Position numbers and translations under genes: made by a program
The notes under the pieces: generated by a model
Database searches by the model: none
Seen by the model: the letters and a program-made list of their open reading frames with translations, nothing else
Told to the model about the DNA's origin: nothing
Origin: Bacteroides sp.
GTDB taxonomy: Bacteria > Bacteroidota > Bacteroidia > Bacteroidales > Muribaculaceae
Assembly (NCBI GenBank): GCA_014802015.1
Contig: JAAVDB010000036.1
Location: 1-61,030, forward strand
Direction of reading: 5' to 3'
DNA: 61,030 nucleotides
Shown here: positions 48,610 through 57,484 of the stretch, piece by piece
Position numbering within the stretch: position 1 is the first letter of the stretch
How the letters are laid out: each line of letters opens with the position of its first letter

Positions 48610-49965
48610 TCAGCGAGTTTGGTCTGCGATAGTTATGCGTATGATTTCGGTGGTTGACGATGTGACTGCAAAGTGGCGTGATGCGCGCAGTCCGATGACC
48701 CATATCAGAACTCCGTCACGCAGCAGCAGGCGGGTGGAGCGTTTCTGTGCATTGGTAAGTTTTGCATCCGAATAGATGTCACTCACGAGACGTGTGCCTT
48801 TCATGCCGAATGGAGCGAGGCGGTCTCCTTGGCGCCATGTGCGGATTGTCCATTGTGGATTCCCGGCTAACGCTGCGGAATCGAGATAGATGCTTCTGCT
48901 GTCAAACGCACATGCCCGTCGGATAGCTTCAAATTCCTGCGGTGTAAGCCGTGTGACGGTAAATGGTCCGGCGTTTATATCGATAGTCTCTTCATTGGCC
49001 TCTTCTTCTGTCTGAAAAAAGCCGGTCAGGACTCCACGTTCGAATATATATGATGCATTGGGCGTCACAAATGTCTGACCTGATGATGCATTCGCGTTCA
49101 TGCCTGATGCGCAGTTATATATGTCATCAATTTGTGAATGGGTGAAACCGAATGGTGACAGGAGCTCATGCAGGATGGCGTGTGAGGCCGGTTGCTCCGC
49201 GATAAGGCCGGAGATATTGATGTAGACCTTATGCTCGGCTTCGTCTCGTATGATATATAAGTCGGTATATTGGCGGACAGCATTGGTGTACAGATCATAG
49301 TTGTCGCGCAACACGGCGAGACTTCTGACGATTGAGTTTACGGCTCCCGGAAACTCTGCTTCAAGCATTGGCAACACTATGTTGCGGAGTCGATTACGAG
49401 TGTACACATTCTCCAGATTAGTCCTGTCGGTGACCCATGAATATCCGCGTGATTTCACATAGTATTCAATCTCCTGACGTGACACGTCGAGTAGCGGACG
49501 TATGATGGTGCCGTTGACAGGAAGCATCGCTTTCAACCCTGCGATACCACCCCCGCGCATGAGGTTGAGAAAGAATGTCTCCACATTATCCTCCTTATGA
49601 TGTCCGACGGCAATAAAGTCGGCCTTCCCACCGGTTATCAGGTCGTTCCACCATTCGTAACGCAAGGATCTACAAGCCATTTCAACGGATTCGGATGTGT
49701 GTGCACGTCGCTCATCGACATCGAAATCCATTATAAGTAATGGAACACTGAGTGCGTCGCACAGCTCCTCGCAATGGCGGCGGTCACGATTGCTCTCGTC
49801 GCCGCGCAGATGAAAATTACAGTGTGCGGCCACGCATTCCGCTCCGGCGGCATGGAGTGACAGCAGTAATGCTACAGAGTCGGCACCTCCGCTCAGTCCC
49901 ACGAGTATTCGCGGGGACTGAGGGAGATGCCGGCTCAGAAATTCTGTGACTCTTTTTTCAAGCAT
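48610..49965 (-). CDS. tilS: tRNA(Ile)-lysidine synthase TilS
   Basis: TilS attaches lysine to C34 of tRNA-Ile(CAU) so that it reads AUA. The 451-aa protein has the PP-loop SGGADS at 25-30, HCNFHLRGDESNRD, VGHHKEDNVETFFLNLMRGGGIAGLKAM and RPLLDVSRQEIEYY in the N-terminal catalytic domain. A C-terminal substrate-binding domain (WRQGDRLAPFGMKGTRLVSD) follows. This is the normal long form. It lies 28 bp after the CE12-type esterase gene and may start its own unit or continue that one. Confidence 0.96.
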   Translation of the reverse strand: MLEKRVTEFLSRHLPQSPRILVGLSGGADSVALLLSLHAAGAECVAAHCNFHLRGDESNRDRRHCEELCDALSVPLLIMDFDVDERRAHTSESVEMACRSLRYEWWNDLITGGKADFIAVGHHKEDNVETFFLNLMRGGGIAGLKAMLPVNGTIIRPLLDVSRQEIEYYVKSRGYSWVTDRTNLENVYTRNRLRNIVLPMLEAEFPGAVNSIVRSLAVLRDNYDLYTNAVRQYTDLYIIRDEAEHKVYINISGLIAEQPASHAILHELLSPFGFTHSQIDDIYNCASGMNANASSGQTFVTPNASYIFERGVLTGFFQTEEEANEETIDINAGPFTVTRLTPQEFEAIRRACAFDSRSIYLDSAALAGNPQWTIRTWRQGDRLAPFGMKGTRLVSDIYSDAKLTNAQKRSTRLLLRDGVLIWVIGLRASRHFAVTSSTTEIIRITIADQTR

Positions 49966-49993
49966 ATTATGCTGCCATTCACATTCGGTTTGA

Positions 49994-50833
49994 TCAGTTG
50001 AGATTATATATCTCGGGGCGGATATATTGACGGAGTTCAGGCATCTGCTTGGCGAGAGCGTTGACTGCCAGACGCGACACGATGAGTGCTCCGTGAACGT
50101 TCAGGTGTGTGTTGTCGATTTTGCCTTTGGGGCAGAACTCGTAAGTATTGGGTGAGATCCACATGAACAGGTCACGTGAATTGTTGGCACCGAGCGTCTG
50201 CACGAGTTCATGTGTGAGTTTGTTCATGTCGACGAATGTGACTCCTGTCTCGGTGGCGACGTTGCGGGGCGAGTCGAGATATGCACCGTGAGTGTCCACG
50301 AGGATGACGCCCTCGTTGGGATACATTCCTTTCCAGTCCTTTTGTTTATCATCACTTTCAGATGCTATGTCCTGGCCGGCCATCGGGGGGAAGTTGCGGC
50401 GTACAATCGAGTTCATGAGAATGGGGGTAGCACCCTTGCTTTTAGTATCGTTGACAAAACGGCGGAGGTTTTCATCAAATGTGCTGCCCGGATCAGTGTG
50501 ACGGTCGTTCTTGGGCTTCTCATCGTTGTGTCCGAACTGTATTATAACATAGTCGCCCGGACGGATGAGTGACATGACCTTATCCCAGCGGCCTTCGTTG
50601 ATAAAGCTTTTTGAAGAACGGCCGTTTACGGCATGATTGTCGACCTTGATATTGCCCTGAAGATATACGGGGAGCATCTGTCCCCATCCGCGTTCCTGAT
50701 TCTCTTTGGCAAGAGGTTTATTGGCCATAGTCGAATCGCCGATCATAAATACGGTGACAGTGTCGGTGGGTTCGGCGGCCTGCATCATAAACGGGAGGCC
50801 GGCGGCTAAGAGTAATGTGCTGAATAGTTTCAT
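49994..50833 (-). CDS. SGNH hydrolase, rhamnogalacturonan acetylesterase-like (CE12)
   Basis: This 279-aa secreted esterase has a signal peptide ending around residue 20 (MQAA). The SGNH blocks are visible: GDST with Ser34, a Gly in GRSS, QFGHNDEKP (Asn block) and DNTHLNVHGA with the Asp-His pair. The pattern fits carbohydrate esterase family 12, which removes acetyl groups from rhamnogalacturonan. It lies 15 bp after a DUF4861 gene, a family often seen in pectin-utilisation loci, so the two probably act on acetylated pectic fragments. Confidence 0.9.
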   Translation of the reverse strand: MKLFSTLLLAAGLPFMMQAAEPTDTVTVFMIGDSTMANKPLAKENQERGWGQMLPVYLQGNIKVDNHAVNGRSSKSFINEGRWDKVMSLIRPGDYVIIQFGHNDEKPKNDRHTDPGSTFDENLRRFVNDTKSKGATPILMNSIVRRNFPPMAGQDIASESDDKQKDWKGMYPNEGVILVDTHGAYLDSPRNVATETGVTFVDMNKLTHELVQTLGANNSRDLFMWISPNTYEFCPKGKIDNTHLNVHGALIVSRLAVNALAKQMPELRQYIRPEIYNLN

Positions 50834-50848
50834 GGTTTATTATTTGGT

Positions 50849-52057
50849 TTATTTTCTTGATTTTTTACTTCCTGATTTTCCAGCCTTATTCGTGCTTACT
50901 TTTACGGGATTTGCCACCTGACGGCGCCATGCTTTCAGTTGGTCAAACCATTCCTTGGCCGAGCGGGGAGAGGTCTCGTCACGCAGAGCTGCGGCCGTAA
51001 TATGATATTTAATACGTCCGTTGGCATCGGGAGTGACGAGTGTGAGATAGTTGACATCGTCTTCAAGTGTCTTGTGAAGGTAGGGTGCGGTGACACAGAT
51101 GCCGAGACCGAGCGTATCGGTTACGGCCGGCATGGATTTGTCGGGCAGATTCCATCCCCAGCTTCCTGCAAGACCGTCTGGGTTGATGAAGCCCTCATTG
51201 TCATTCATAATCTTCTGTATGCCTGTGGCGAATACCGAGCCTTTGGGGGCACCTTTGAGGGTGACTTCCACCTCATAATCGCGATGACCTTTGTACATAG
51301 TATAACGCTGGGTCATGTCGACGGGTGTGCCGTCGCAGTCCCATTCGCGGTCGATAACCTCGATTACCGAACGCAATGGACCTGTAGTGACTACGCGCTG
51401 TCCACGTGTGCGCACTGAGTCAATGGTCACGGGTGCATTATCCTTCCATCCGCGGAACGAGCCCATGGCGACTGATGTTCCGGCCCAAAGGATGTCGCGT
51501 CCGTATCCTTGCCCAAGCTGTTCGGAGGTGGTGTAGAAACCGGTCGTTTCCAGTTCGAGCTGCGGACGGTTTTTGGCATAGAGGTCTACGCTCTGGCGGT
51601 TGTCCATGTATACTCGGATGGCGTTATATAGGCCTTCGAGCACAGCTCCGTGACCGTAGATGCTGTTGTACATCTGACGGTTGTCGACATCTCCGGGATA
51701 TGTTATGGCTGTTATCTGAGGATATTTCTTGTTCTTGTCATTAAGCTTGATGTATGCGTTCGTGCCGGCTTCGACAGGAGAGGGTGTGCCGTCGGTCGAG
51801 AGTGAGACATTGAGTGTACGGGTCTCGCCGGGCTTCATGTCGATAAGCATCACGAGTTCATCGGCGATGCCGTCGGCATTCATGTCGTCGAGCTGACATG
51901 GTACGGATGGGGCATTTGTCACGCGGGCAGATGTCACACTGCCGGCCGAGGCGGGGATGCTGACAACTACCGGCACGTCCGAGCGCGATTCCTGTAACGG
52001 ATTGCTGACCGTGACGGCAAGCGATGACAGTAGGGCTGTGATGAGTGTTAGTGTCAT
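50849..52057 (-). CDS. DUF4861 family protein, exported
   Basis: This 402-aa protein has an N-terminal hydrophobic segment (MTLTLITALLSSLAVTVS) consistent with a signal peptide. A beta-rich body with the DUF4861 pattern follows: VDLYAKNRPQLELETTGFY, GYGRDILWAGTSVAMGSFRGW and AGSWGWNLPDKSM. It ends in a basic serine/lysine tail. The family is found in pectin and plant-glycan utilisation loci, but to my knowledge the reaction is not settled. It is the first of two genes with the CE12-type esterase and is preceded by a long inverted repeat. Confidence 0.85.
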   Translation of the reverse strand: MTLTLITALLSSLAVTVSNPLQESRSDVPVVVSIPASAGSVTSARVTNAPSVPCQLDDMNADGIADELVMLIDMKPGETRTLNVSLSTDGTPSPVEAGTNAYIKLNDKNKKYPQITAITYPGDVDNRQMYNSIYGHGAVLEGLYNAIRVYMDNRQSVDLYAKNRPQLELETTGFYTTSEQLGQGYGRDILWAGTSVAMGSFRGWKDNAPVTIDSVRTRGQRVVTTGPLRSVIEVIDREWDCDGTPVDMTQRYTMYKGHRDYEVEVTLKGAPKGSVFATGIQKIMNDNEGFINPDGLAGSWGWNLPDKSMPAVTDTLGLGICVTAPYLHKTLEDDVNYLTLVTPDANGRIKYHITAAALRDETSPRSAKEWFDQLKAWRRQVANPVKVSTNKAGKSGSKKSRK

Positions 52058-52106
52058 GGTAATAAGGGTGTTTTTAACAAAGAGTGGGGGATTAGGCTCT
52101 TAATAT

Positions 52107-52167
52107 AAAAGGTACAAAGACCAATAACTCCTCGTATGTAAGGAAACCATTGATGTTTGTACCTTTT
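52107..52167 (-). promoter_or_regulatory. 12-bp perfect inverted repeat between rpoD and the DUF4861 gene
   Basis: AAAAGGTACAAA at 52107-52118 and TTTGTACCTTTT at 52156-52167 are exact complements separated by 37 bp. It lies about 60 bp past the rpoD stop and 50 bp before the DUF4861 start. It may form the rpoD terminator (the right arm on the minus strand is T-rich) or an operator. The arm read on the minus strand contains TACCTTTT, close to a -7 box. Confidence 0.5.
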
Positions 52168-52227
52168 GGGGTTCAGTTTCTTGAAAATGTCCCACTTAAC
52201 AGATGTGGGAAGATAGTCTCGCGACTG

Positions 52228-53088
52228 TTACTGGCCGAGGTAGGCCTGAAGCAGATGGCTTTTCTGTCCTTTCAGACGGCGGATAGCTTTCTCCTTGATC
52301 TGACGCACACGTTCGCGGGTCAGATCAAATTTGGCACCGATCTCCTCAAGGGTCATTTCCTGACATCCGATGCCGAAGAACATCTTGAGTATTTCCCTCT
52401 CGCGGTCATGCAACTGCTTGAGGGCACGGTCAACCTCCTTGGCGAGTGATTCCTGTGTGAGGGTTGCATCGGCCATGGGGGAGTCGTCGTTGGTCAGGAC
52501 GTCGAGCAGACTGTTGTCCTCGCCCTCGACAAAGGGAGCGTCCACCGAGATGTGGCGGCCGGATACCTTGAGTGTATCGGCAATTTTGTCAACGGGGACA
52601 TCGAGGCGTTCGGCCAGCTCCTCGGGTGAGGGGCGGCGTTCGTTTTCCTGCTCGAATTTTGAAAGAGCCTTACTGATTTTGTTGAGCGAGCCTACCTGAT
52701 TGAGCGGGAGTCGCACGATGCGGCTCTGCTCGGCAAGTGCCTGGAGGATAGACTGACGTATCCACCACACTGCGTAGGAAATGAATTTGAAGCCGCGCGT
52801 CTCGTCAAACTTCTGTGCTGCTTTAATCAAGCCGAGATTGCCTTCGTTGATAAGGTCGGGAAGACTGAGTCCCTGATTCTGATACTGTTTTGCTACTGAT
52901 ACAACGAAGCGAAGATTGGCACGAACGAGTTTGTCGAGCGCACGCTGGTCACCCTGATGGATACGCTGTGCGAGTTCGACCTCTTCTTCTACGGAAATGA
53001 GTTCCTCACGGCCTATCTCCTGAAGGAATTTGTCGAGCGATGCGCTCTCACGATTGGTGATTGATTTGGTGATTTTTAATTGTCTCAT
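52228..53088 (-). CDS. rpoD: Primary sigma factor RpoD (sigma-ABfr type)
   Basis: This housekeeping sigma factor has 286 aa, the short Bacteroidota form without region 1.1 and the long non-conserved segment. Region 1.2 ([14 protein letters not shown]) is followed by region 2 ([52 protein letters not shown]), region 3 and region 4 with the -33-binding helix-turn-helix ([28 protein letters not shown]). It recognises the TTTG/TAnnTTTG promoters seen across this window. It is divergent from the GT5-like gene and monocistronic. Confidence 0.98.
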   Translation of the reverse strand: MRQLKITKSITNRESASLDKFLQEIGREELISVEEEVELAQRIHQGDQRALDKLVRANLRFVVSVAKQYQNQGLSLPDLINEGNLGLIKAAQKFDETRGFKFISYAVWWIRQSILQALAEQSRIVRLPLNQVGSLNKISKALSKFEQENERRPSPEELAERLDVPVDKIADTLKVSGRHISVDAPFVEGEDNSLLDVLTNDDSPMADATLTQESLAKEVDRALKQLHDREREILKMFFGIGCQEMTLEEIGAKFDLTRERVRQIKEKAIRRLKGQKSHLLQAYLGQ

Positions 53089-53227
53089 GTCTTACTTAAC
53101 GCACAATTAACGCGCGAAGTTACTAAAAAATTGTGGATTTTAAGTAATTTTCAAGGATTAAAATTCCAAAAATACAATTTTTAGTGATTATCTCATCCAT
53201 TATGATGGTCATTTAGTAAAAAAATCG

Positions 53228-53235
53228 TAACTTTG
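53228..53235 (+). promoter_or_regulatory. -7 box upstream of the GT5-like gene
   Basis: TAACTTTG lies 48 bp before the ATG at 53284 and matches the Bacteroidota -7 consensus. No good -33 box is visible at 19-21 bp. The call is supportive only. Confidence 0.4.
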
Positions 53236-53283
53236 CGAGGCGGAATACTATGTTTCGCAATGAAATAACCGACCATAACATAA

Positions 53284-54114
53284 ATGGAGTCAAAGAAAGT
53301 TCTATTCATCTCACAGGAGGTCTCACCTTACGTACCTGAAACGCCGATGTCGAAACTCGGATGTGAAATCCCGCAGTCGATTCATGGCAGGGAATTTGAA
53401 GTGAGAATTTTTACGCCGAAATACGGGTGTATCAACGAGCGTCGTAATCAACTTCATGAGGTGATACGCCTGTCGGGGCTCAATCTGATGATTGACGATA
53501 ACGATCACCCCCTTATAATAAAGGTGGCAACACTGTTGCCGTCGCGTATGCAGGTCTACTTTATCGACAACGATGATTATTTTCATCAGTTGCCTGACAA
53601 GGGGCTTGAAACGGAGGTAATACCTGAGGATAATGACGAAAGGCTGATGTTCTTTACGGCCGGAGTCCTTGAGACGGTTAAGAAGCTCCGTTGGCAGCCG
53701 GCTATCATACACTGCAGCGGATGGGTGTCGGCTCTGTCTCCGATGTATCTGCGTGCAAAGTATAATGATGATCCGACATTCCGATCGTCCAAGATTGTAT
53801 ATGCTCTCCAGCCTGAGAGATTTGACGGGACGCTTGACGCACGATTCGTCGAGAAACTCGGCATGAACGAGTTTACTGCCGATGACCTCGCGGCCATCGC
53901 CGGAGGTCCGGTGGATTATGTCGCACTCAATAAGCTTGCGATAGATTACTCGGATGCGATTATGCAGATTACCGAGGATGTCGACCCCGAGATACTCGAT
54001 TATGCCGTGAAGTCGGGTAAGCCTTTCCTGCCGTTTACACCTCAGGAGGCACGAAAAGAATCACACATTAATTTTTACCGCAGTCTTATTGAGACTGACG
54101 AGGAGGATGACTGA
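53284..54114 (+). CDS. Free-standing GT5 N-terminal domain (glycogen/starch synthase-like)
   Basis: This 276-aa protein matches only the N-terminal half of glycogen synthase: KKVLFISQEVSPYVPETPMSK at the start, VRIFTPKYG, VYFIDNDDYF, PAIIHCSGWVSAL. It lacks the C-terminal GT-B domain that supplies most of the nucleotide-sugar site. The KXGGL motif of real synthases is altered to MSKLGCEIP. It is therefore unlikely to be a full glycosyltransferase. Similar short proteins are conserved in Bacteroidales next to DUF4270 genes, as here, suggesting a retained non-catalytic or regulatory role. It is not a local truncation: the reading frame ends cleanly in an acidic tail. Confidence 0.85.
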   Translation: MESKKVLFISQEVSPYVPETPMSKLGCEIPQSIHGREFEVRIFTPKYGCINERRNQLHEVIRLSGLNLMIDDNDHPLIIKVATLLPSRMQVYFIDNDDYFHQLPDKGLETEVIPEDNDERLMFFTAGVLETVKKLRWQPAIIHCSGWVSALSPMYLRAKYNDDPTFRSSKIVYALQPERFDGTLDARFVEKLGMNEFTADDLAAIAGGPVDYVALNKLAIDYSDAIMQITEDVDPEILDYAVKSGKPFLPFTPQEARKESHINFYRSLIETDEEDD

Positions 54115-54164
54115 TTGCGGATCGTCTCCTGATGTCTCTGTCACATAAGGTTTGCCAACACAAA

Positions 54165-55577
54165 ATGAAACGAATCTTACCATCAATAGCTCTTGTCCTC
54201 GGGACTGTAATGTTGCAGTCATGTGAGGACACAACCTCGCAGGCCGGTAGCTCGCTTGTCGAAGATGAAGTGAAAATCATCGAAGACGATGCGTTTACTG
54301 CCAGCGGAGAGTCTGAACCTAACCGGGCGGTGCGCTCACGCACCATATTACAGTTGCTTGGACGTATTTCGGCAACAGGTTACGGCGATTTCTCGTCTGA
54401 CATCGTGTGTCAGTACATGCCTGCGACCAGTGTGGATACGACCAACACGAATGTGTCCATGATTGACTCGGTAAAACTGCTCCTGACCATGTACAAGGGT
54501 GGATTTGTAGGCGATTCGGTCGTGCCTATGGGTGTGGCTGTCTATCCGCTCAACCGTCAGTTGCCTACCGAGTTGTATTCTGATTTTGATCCGTCCGGAT
54601 ATTATGATCCGACCCCCATCGGTACGGCTACGTATTCTGCTATGCTTGAGGATTCTCCCTATGCAGGTACTGATAGCGAGGGTAGCCAATATAAGCATAT
54701 CGCCGTAGACCTGCCCAAGCAGTTCGGTATTGATCTGTACAACTTATATCAGGACTCTCCGCAGACTGTGGCCACGCCTCAGAATTTTGCCAAATGGTTC
54801 CCCGGACTGTACATCACCACATCGTTCGGTCAGGGACGTGTCACCCGCATCAGTAGCAATTCCATTCAGGTATACTATCATAAGATCGTCCAGGTCGAGA
54901 AGGATGGCGTGACCAAAGACTCTCTCATCAACTATGTCGGCTCGTATCTCGGTGTTACCCCCGAGGTCTATACGAACAATAACATAACGTATAACATGAG
55001 TCAGTCGCTCAGTGGACTTGTTGACAACGGTAAGTCGATAATAGTCGGTCCGCTCGGTTATGACGTGGAATTTAAGTTCCCGGCAGGGGAGATCCTTAGG
55101 AGGTATCAGGAACAGGCCGGTGAATTGGCTATAGTCAACTCTCTGACATTCTCAGTCCCCGCTACTGAAATCGAAAATGATTACGGCATCACACCGCCTC
55201 CCTACGTGCTGATGGTAAAGAAGTCAGAGAAGAATAAATTTTTCTCTGCAATGAACATCAACGACAATATGTCATCATTCTATGCTGCGTATGACTCTAC
55301 CAATAAGGTATACAACTTCTCATCCATGCGCAGTTATATCAATGACATTATAAATAAAGGTGAGGTGACAGCCGAGGACGAGGAGTTTGTGATCTGCCCG
55401 GTGAACGTATCTTTTTATACCAACTCATCATCATCGAGCTATTATTACTATTACGGATATTCGACATCATCGACTACTGTCAGCTCTATCACTCCGTATG
55501 TGACGGAGCCGGTAATGGTTCAGCTTGATTTTGACAAGGCTGAGATTGACTTCTCGTTTACAAAGCAAAGCCTTTGA
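54165..55577 (+). CDS. DUF4270 family lipoprotein
   Basis: This 470-aa lipoprotein starts at ATG 54165 with the lipobox LQSC; the upstream in-frame ATG at 54132 would put extra charged residues before the signal. The body is beta-rich, with repeated D/N-rich segments and tyrosine/serine clusters (SSSSYYYYYGYS near 440). The pattern and the position after the GT5-like gene fit DUF4270, a family of Bacteroidota surface or outer-membrane lipoproteins of unknown function. It ends about 115 bp before tRNA-Thr. Confidence 0.87.
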   Translation: MKRILPSIALVLGTVMLQSCEDTTSQAGSSLVEDEVKIIEDDAFTASGESEPNRAVRSRTILQLLGRISATGYGDFSSDIVCQYMPATSVDTTNTNVSMIDSVKLLLTMYKGGFVGDSVVPMGVAVYPLNRQLPTELYSDFDPSGYYDPTPIGTATYSAMLEDSPYAGTDSEGSQYKHIAVDLPKQFGIDLYNLYQDSPQTVATPQNFAKWFPGLYITTSFGQGRVTRISSNSIQVYYHKIVQVEKDGVTKDSLINYVGSYLGVTPEVYTNNNITYNMSQSLSGLVDNGKSIIVGPLGYDVEFKFPAGEILRRYQEQAGELAIVNSLTFSVPATEIENDYGITPPPYVLMVKKSEKNKFFSAMNINDNMSSFYAAYDSTNKVYNFSSMRSYINDIINKGEVTAEDEEFVICPVNVSFYTNSSSSSYYYYYGYSTSSTTVSSITPYVTEPVMVQLDFDKAEIDFSFTKQSL

Positions 55578-55663
55578 TGTAGCGGACGGCAATATCTTTA
55601 TGATTCTTGCCGACAAATTAAAAAATATACTGCCAAAGTCGATGAAAATTGAGAAATAATTCT

Positions 55664-55671
55664 TAACTTTG
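55664..55671 (+). promoter_or_regulatory. -7 box upstream of tRNA-Thr
   Basis: TAACTTTG lies 20 bp before the tRNA 5' end and fits the Bacteroidota -7 element. The -33 TTG is not at the expected distance. The position is right for a tRNA promoter. Confidence 0.45.
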
Positions 55672-55691
55672 CACCGCAAAAAGCAGTTAAA

Positions 55692-55764
55692 GCCGCAATA
55701 GCTCAGTCGGTAGAGCATTTCATTCGTAACGAAAAGGTCGTGGGTTCGAGTCCCACTCGCGGCT
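55692..55764 (+). tRNA. tRNA-Thr (anticodon CGT)
   Basis: A full cloverleaf can be drawn: acceptor GCCGC/GCGGC, D-stem GCTC/GAGC, anticodon loop TTCGTAA with CGT reading ACG (Thr), variable loop AGGTC, and T-arm GTGGG-TTCGAGT-CCCAC. The discriminator is T and CCA is not encoded. Two A-C mismatches are present, A6-C67 in the acceptor stem and A31-C39 at the base of the anticodon loop. It is followed by a terminator 15 bp downstream. Confidence 0.95.
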
Positions 55765-55779
55765 CAAAAGTAAAATTCT

Positions 55780-55809
55780 AAAAGCCAGTCTGTTGCAGGC
55801 TGGCTTTTA
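55780..55809 (+). terminator. Intrinsic terminator after tRNA-Thr
   Basis: AAAAGCCAG and CTGGCTTTT pair around an inner CTG/CAG with a TTG loop, and the right arm ends in TTTT. It directly follows the tRNA and rules out the upstream ATG (55809) as the nitroreductase start. Confidence 0.85.
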
Positions 55810-55826
55810 TGTTATCACAAGTATAC

Positions 55827-56438
55827 ATGAGCAATAATAAGGATATTGAGTTTGAAAAGTTGCGAGATCTGATGATGGCTAACCGTAGTGTGCGCCGCTT
55901 TCAGGAGGATCGCAAAGTCGGTATAGACACGCTGGAACGGCTTGTAGAGTTGACGCGCTACTGTCCGTCTGGGCGTAATATTCAGCCGTTGCGCTATGTA
56001 TTGGTTAATGAGGATGAACTCAGATGTAAGGTCTTTCCTCTGCTTATGTGGGCCGGATATTTCGAGAATTGGGATGGTCCGGAAGAGGGTGAGCAACCTG
56101 CCGCGTACCTGATACAGTGTCTTGACACGCAATACGGTCGAGACTGTTTGTGTGATGATGGCCTGCAGTTAGAGGCGATTACTTTGGGTATGCACACACT
56201 TGGATTGTCAGGCTGTATCATCAAGGCCTTTAACGGCAAAAAACTCAGTGAAGTGCTTGGACTTGGGGATAGATATGTACCCCGCTATGTTCTTGCCATA
56301 GGTTATCCGGCCGAAGGGGTCGTTATTGAGGAGATGAATCCTGACAAGGAGTATAACTATAAATACTACAGAACTCCCGACGGCATCCACCACGTCCCCA
56401 AACGTCCGCTTGAGGAATTGATAATTGATAAAGCTTGA
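55827..56438 (+). CDS. Nitroreductase-family flavoprotein
   Basis: This is a 203-aa FMN-binding oxidoreductase of the nitroreductase fold. The FMN phosphate-binding start ANRSVRRFQEDRKVG and CPSGRNIQPLRYVLV are clear, and a central helical region and AIGYPAEGV near the C-terminus complete the fold. The chosen ATG (55827) avoids the tRNA terminator. The physiological substrate is unknown; family members reduce nitroaromatics, quinones or enones with NAD(P)H. It is the last gene with core-like base composition before the AT-rich right end. Confidence 0.88.
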   Translation: MSNNKDIEFEKLRDLMMANRSVRRFQEDRKVGIDTLERLVELTRYCPSGRNIQPLRYVLVNEDELRCKVFPLLMWAGYFENWDGPEEGEQPAAYLIQCLDTQYGRDCLCDDGLQLEAITLGMHTLGLSGCIIKAFNGKKLSEVLGLGDRYVPRYVLAIGYPAEGVVIEEMNPDKEYNYKYYRTPDGIHHVPKRPLEELIIDKA

Positions 56439-56453
56439 GACTGTGATTAAAAA

Positions 56454-57335
56454 TTAATACAAATAAAGGCTTTCAAGATATTCGTAAAAAGGTTCGAATA
56501 TAAATTGGTCGATATAGTATCGTTTGGACATATTTGGCATAGTGTTATCAAAAATATCAAATCGCCGAATCTCCATTTCCATGAACCAATTTCCAAGAGT
56601 TGTAATTAGTTGATCTCTTTGCTTGAAGTCATACAGATTAATTTCCATCATTAACACTTTAAGGTCCGAAAGACCTTTACGTATGGTCATCAAAGATGTG
56701 TTTGGATCCGGCAGAGTATGAGGAAGAATATATGAATAAGCATTCACTTGTTCTATTATATTATTAGAAAGAAAGCCATCAGTCAAAATGATGAGGGCAT
56801 TCCGATATCCATTTCTAACACATAGTTTATCAACCTCTCGATTACTGAAGAATCCACATATGTCACTTTCAATACTTTTGCAGTCAGATGTCGCATCGGA
56901 ATATAATTCAGCTAAATTGTTCTGAAATCGCGTCTTCATATTCATAAGCTCCGTCACTTTTTGCTTTTTTGGGATTTTAGATAAGTCAATACTGAGACTA
57001 TCAGCAAATTGAACTATATTCTGACAATTGGGCTTGGGGTATAAAATAACTTGAAATCGGTTGACGTTACAAGGTATACCACTCTCTATGCAATAGTCAA
57101 AAAATGAATCAACTGCATAATTGATTATGCCCATATCTTGTTCTGCCTGAGATGTAGTCAGATTTCTCGTGAGTCGGTCGGATAGGTCAAGATAAATAGA
57201 TAGATTCAGAGGTAAGAAATCATCGTAAGGGTCTTTGCCGCTAAATTTTTGATCATATTCAATGATGTTAATTAAAAATACTAAACCGAAAATAAAGATC
57301 GCTGATAATGAGATATAGGTGACTGCCTTTTTCAT
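56454..57335 (-). CDS. Membrane-anchored vWA-like protein, paralog 2 of the TerB-linked locus
   Basis: I do not recognise this 293-aa family. It has one N-terminal membrane helix (about 5-25) without a lipobox cysteine, then an external domain. The start of that domain, LPLNLSIYLDLSDRLTR (D50-L-S52), and ALIILTDGFL (184-190) follow the von Willebrand A plan, with a strand ending in DXS for metal binding and a later TDG. The usual DXSXS serine is replaced (DLSDR). It is closely similar along its length to the next gene upstream, so the two arose by tandem duplication. It is last in the minus-strand set, 149 bp after its paralog. AT-rich composition suggests recent acquisition. Confidence 0.7.
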   Translation of the reverse strand: MKKAVTYISLSAIFIFGLVFLINIIEYDQKFSGKDPYDDFLPLNLSIYLDLSDRLTRNLTTSQAEQDMGIINYAVDSFFDYCIESGIPCNVNRFQVILYPKPNCQNIVQFADSLSIDLSKIPKKQKVTELMNMKTRFQNNLAELYSDATSDCKSIESDICGFFSNREVDKLCVRNGYRNALIILTDGFLSNNIIEQVNAYSYILPHTLPDPNTSLMTIRKGLSDLKVLMMEINLYDFKQRDQLITTLGNWFMEMEIRRFDIFDNTMPNMSKRYYIDQFIFEPFYEYLESLYLY

Positions 57336-57484
57336 TGGTTTAGATTATATTAGATGGTATTTTCCCCACGACTCGCGTGGATGCAAAATAGATTCCGATG
57401 GGACTACTTGCATCACACGCTTGTGGAGATCAACGTTTCATGTTTTATCTGTTTAATCCATTTAGAGGTCTTTTCAAATACAGA

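Noticed and set aside
55692-55764. tRNA-Thr as the attachment site of the right-hand AT-rich region
   Set aside because: No second copy of the tRNA 3' end is seen downstream and a core-like nitroreductase gene lies between them.
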